This document shows positions 61,801-64,000 of a stretch of 64,000 nucleotides of DNA, piece by piece (position 1 is the first letter of the stretch; each line of letters begins with the position of its first letter). A program made the translations under genes and the position numbers. The notes beneath the pieces were generated by a model. That model saw nothing but the letters and a program-made list of their open reading frames with translations. It searched no databases and was not told where the DNA came from. The DNA comes from Euglena gracilis (taxonomy: Eukaryota > Euglenida > Euglenophyceae > Euglenales). The stretch is from positions 35,986,696-36,050,695 of the forward strand of contig CP154957.1 of assembly GCA_039621445.1 (NCBI GenBank). Direction: 5' to 3'.

Positions 61801-61958
61801 GAAGCCCACACGCCGCTCGTCAGGCCTGCACAGGATCGAGCCCGCCCCCGGGTCTCCCACAGGTCCATATGGTCGCCACCACGATGTACCTCCTCACCCT
61901 GCCGTTCAGCCACTTCGTCTACAGCTACCTCCTCACCGAGCCGGAGAAGACCCACTGA
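55814..61958 (+). CDS. PSS: CDP-DAG:serine O-phosphatidyltransferase (PS synthase)
   Basis: Integral membrane enzyme (usually ER) making phosphatidylserine and CMP from CDP-diacylglycerol and L-serine. Exons: 55814-55932, 56277-56376, 57164-57273, 58458-58553, about 58814-58925, 59464-59538, 61094-61175, 61863-61958. Joining the first two completes the CDP-alcohol transferase motif D-x2-D-G-x2-A-R-x8-G-x3-D-x3-D: DGLDGHAAR, then GAELDSLCDLVDFGVSPAF, the form typical of PssA/Cho1. Later come GCAYRLARFNLDD, FFQGIPAPAAA and LMVGRFRTFSSK, all in the family's order. Hydrophobic spans follow (VVPVVYVVVAALM; FTLVLKVAAAAGFLYIY; the last exon). About 262 residues seen; the N-terminus is missing. The fifth exon is out of phase by its nearest AG, next to a G run. 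Confidence 0.88.
56683..56935 (+). repeat. 253-bp direct duplication, copy 1 (PSS intron)
   Basis: Nearly identical to 57352-57605, differing in a T-run length and a few bases. The two copies lie in the introns on either side of the 57164-57273 exon. Confidence 0.9.
57352..57605 (+). repeat. 253-bp direct duplication, copy 2 (PSS intron)
   Basis: Near-identical copy of 56683-56935 starting TTGTGAGTTTTTTGGGGACA. It follows the 57164-57273 exon. Confidence 0.9.
57818..58115 (+). repeat. 175-bp tandem duplication in PSS intron
   Basis: Copies begin at 57818 and 57993 (GCATGGGTCTTGAAAGGGAG). Each contains a pyrimidine-rich CTCCTTTCAG or CTCCTTGCAG followed by exon-like GTGGACGGAACGGGGGAGGC, so each could act as a decoy acceptor. 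Confidence 0.85.
60417..60773. mobile_element. C-run-terminated MITE-like element (AATAACTTTGC type)
   Basis: The left end is AAC(15)AATAACTTTGC; the right end GCAAAGTTATTTG(7)TTTA, inverted. Internal direct words TGGACCGATCTTTTTT and CTGCAAAGTTATTTGGG. The left half with its AT-rich core resembles 44631-44810. It sits in a PSS intron and has no ORF. Confidence 0.55.
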
Positions 61959-63608
61959 GGGGTCACAGTCTGCTTCGGTGGGGTCCCCCCTGCACTTCCC
62001 GCCGTTGACCTGGTGGGGCGAACACCTTGTCGTTTGCCCGGAATCGGTTTCCCTGCGGCCGGAGGCGGCTGAGCTCTCAGGGTGGTGGGCTCTGCTTTGT
62101 GCGCCACTAGAGAACCCTTGTTTTGTGGGGGGGACTTTTGATTTGGTTTGAAGGTGCGTTGCGCATCAAACCGATGGATGTATTTTTGTGTGGAGGTGTC
62201 GACAACCATCTCCAAGGTTTCCATCTGGCGGGCTGGCACCGGCGTGTAATTTTTTTCCTTTAGAAATGACTGGCCTGTCTCGTGAAACCTTAAATTGACT
62301 GGTCTACGGTTCGGAAACCTGTGAACATTTTCCCATTTAAGGAAGGTTGCACCTCCCCAGTGGCCCCAGAACGCACGAGGTATGTTTCTTCGCTCGTGGG
62401 AGGATCGTCATCACATCATTGCAATCACTTGTCAGGAACCAGGAATCCCGGCCTACTCATTCTCTATGGCTCGATCCCCCCATCTCTTCCTTCCTCGAAC
62501 CCAACTCAAATTCTGCTGAGTTGCCTGACCGCCAGAGCCTGCACCTATTTTCCCTCGCGCCTTCTGCAGTCGTTCTTTTCTTTTTCTTCAAATGCGTGTG
62601 TCAGTGGACCAGTTTTCCGCGTCTGCCCAGTTTGAATGCAAAGACAAATCAGAAGGCCTTGGGAAACAGTCTGAAGGTTGAGCCCTGCGGTGGCTCAATA
62701 TTTCGGAGCTTCGAATGACCGGAAACAAACACAATGGCCCCCAACCCCTTGTCCTTTCTTCTCCCATCCCCCATAGCTTTTATGCCATTCTGGTGCCAAG
62801 AATTGGGGTTGGAGCGAACAGCAAGAGGGTACCCTCCCAGCGTTGGATGTACCTGATGCGGACATTCTCTTATTTTATTTCGCTACCAAGCATCATGTCG
62901 TTTAAAAGTTCTGGTCTTGGTTTTATGAAGCAATGCTGAGAGATTTGCGACGGGAACTATAAAATCTAGATGGATAGAAAAAAAACAAGCTGTGTAAAGT
63001 GTATGCATGCAAAAAATTATGAAATAATAATGTTTACAATTCAACTCAATAACTTCACACCGGATTCAAGGAATTTTACAGACATTGCCAAATTAACGAC
63101 ATACAATTGAGCGGCGTTCATAATAAAAAAATTGTCTGAATTATATGGTGATTGGAAGAACATTTTCAGTATTTTGCATTTAGTATTTGAATTTTAGTAA
63201 TTTGCATTTAGTATTAATGGTGAGAATGTGATTATGTACCTCACCCGCTAAACTGTATCCTCAAAGTCCTAATCATATTACAAGTTAAGTTGAATGCACA
63301 ACCTCTTTTAAGCTTCACCGCAACACAAAATGTGGAGATGTGCAAACCATTGCCCCATCATTTTTTTTATTTCCATTCCCAGCACACTGTCTATCCCCAG
63401 GGCTGTACAGGAAGTCCTGGAAACCCCATGGGTGGTGGGTGGGGAGTCTGCACCCACACGCCGTCTTTTTGAACGGGTAAACATACAAAATTTCGTTTTT
63501 GTGCGGTGCCGTGGTGGGTGAAGGTTCGAAATACCCCACAAGGCCTTCTTATTTGCAACCTTGTCCATCCCCCACAGCGTCGGCAGCGCCGGCCGCCTCC
63601 CCCTTTTT
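61959..63608. other. PSS 3' flank and intergenic, no gene seen
   Basis: No codon-biased ORF. Positions 62960-63270 are AT-rich. The region before 63609 would hold the promoter of the next gene; I see no defined element. Confidence 0.4.
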
Positions 63609-63791
63609 ATGGCGGAGCCCAAGCCCAAGCGGCCGCGGCGGGACGCAGACGACCCGTGGGTGTTCAACGTGTTGGCGTGGACGACCTGCGAGGAGATGGG
63701 GCTGCAGCTGCAGGCCAGGGACCCCCGGCGATTCCAGTACCGGGCGACCACCTGGGGGAAGTTCGCGGACTCCGGGATGGACAACATCCAG
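63609..63791 (+). CDS. Probable PRPP synthetase, first exon (cut by window)
   Basis: The first exon starts at ATG 63609 (MAEPKPKRPRR), runs 61 codons and ends at a GT donor at 63792, phase 0. The sequence MGLQLQARDPRRFQYRAT followed by TWGKFADSGMDNIQ resembles the N-terminal part of ribose-phosphate diphosphokinases, where a W-x-K-F-x-D-G-x-x-N-I strand follows the first helix. Those enzymes make phosphoribosyl pyrophosphate from ribose-5-phosphate and ATP for nucleotide synthesis. The catalytic flexible loop and PRPP-binding motif would be in later exons outside the window, so this call rests on a short similarity judged by eye. The basic start could be an N-terminal extension. Confidence 0.4.
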
Positions 63792-64000
63792 GTGCGTCTC
63801 CGCCGCCGTGCTCCCTCTTGGGGAGCCCGAAGCAGTGCGTTTCCGTGGGGACACCAGCAACTGCGCCTGTAAGTGACTACGGGGGACATTTCTTTTGTTG
63901 TGACCACAGCAGCAATTTCTATTTCTGATGACGTGTTGTACGCCTGCCCGCCACTGCACATCATACTGCACCAAGCCACACGCCAGACACCACACACCAC

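Overview
This window reads as eukaryotic nuclear DNA from a protist, most likely a microalga. The support is: multi-exon genes with GT-AG introns, GC-rich exons in AT-richer introns and intergenic DNA, a cytosolic ribosomal P2 protein, an eukaryotic-type DIM1 rRNA dimethylase, a DIRS-type tyrosine-recombinase retrotransposon, and a long organelle-RNA-binding-type repeat protein of the kind abundant in algae with plastids. I do not assign a species. No prokaryotic operons, CRISPR arrays or rRNA genes were seen.

Regions 1-9.3 kb and 14.2-33.3 kb are almost gene-free. They are built of short dispersed repeats, many bounded by runs of 7-12 C or G. Within them I can delimit several non-autonomous (MITE-like) elements by terminal inverted repeats, some with target-site duplications: 4894-5229, 6021-6389, 15842-16262, 30705-31155 (second copy 47969-48421), 31358-31773 and 60417-60773. 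At 9314-12351 sits a short DIRS-like element with inverted terminal repeats and a diagnostic internal complementary region. It carries the C-terminal end of a reverse transcriptase, RNase H, a methyltransferase-like segment and an apparently intact tyrosine recombinase. RPLP2 is at 13818-14153 on the minus strand. A PHD-finger exon (minus, about 25.7 kb) and two unidentified ORFs lie in the repeat-rich stretch.

The right half (33.3-64 kb) holds a plus-strand series of intron-rich genes: a protein of about 15 exons with F-x-P-Q / W-A-F-A-x-L helical repeats (33.3-44.5 kb); a coatomer-zeta-like longin-fold subunit (47.5-49.3 kb); DIM1, fully resolved into 8 exons and 310 residues (50.3-54.8 kb); a CDP-diacylglycerol-type phosphatidylserine synthase (55.8-62.0 kb, 5' end not found); and the first exon of a probable phosphoribosyl-pyrophosphate synthetase cut by the window edge (63.6 kb). 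Functions range over rRNA modification, translation, vesicle traffic, phospholipid and nucleotide synthesis and probably organelle RNA metabolism. They are housekeeping genes that share no pathway I can see.

The least expected content is in the repeats: the compact DIRS element whose ends can be read from its internal complementary region, a G-run-terminated MITE family with 5-bp target duplications in both copies, a C-run-terminus superfamily, and a recurring GAA-loop hairpin with compensatory base changes.
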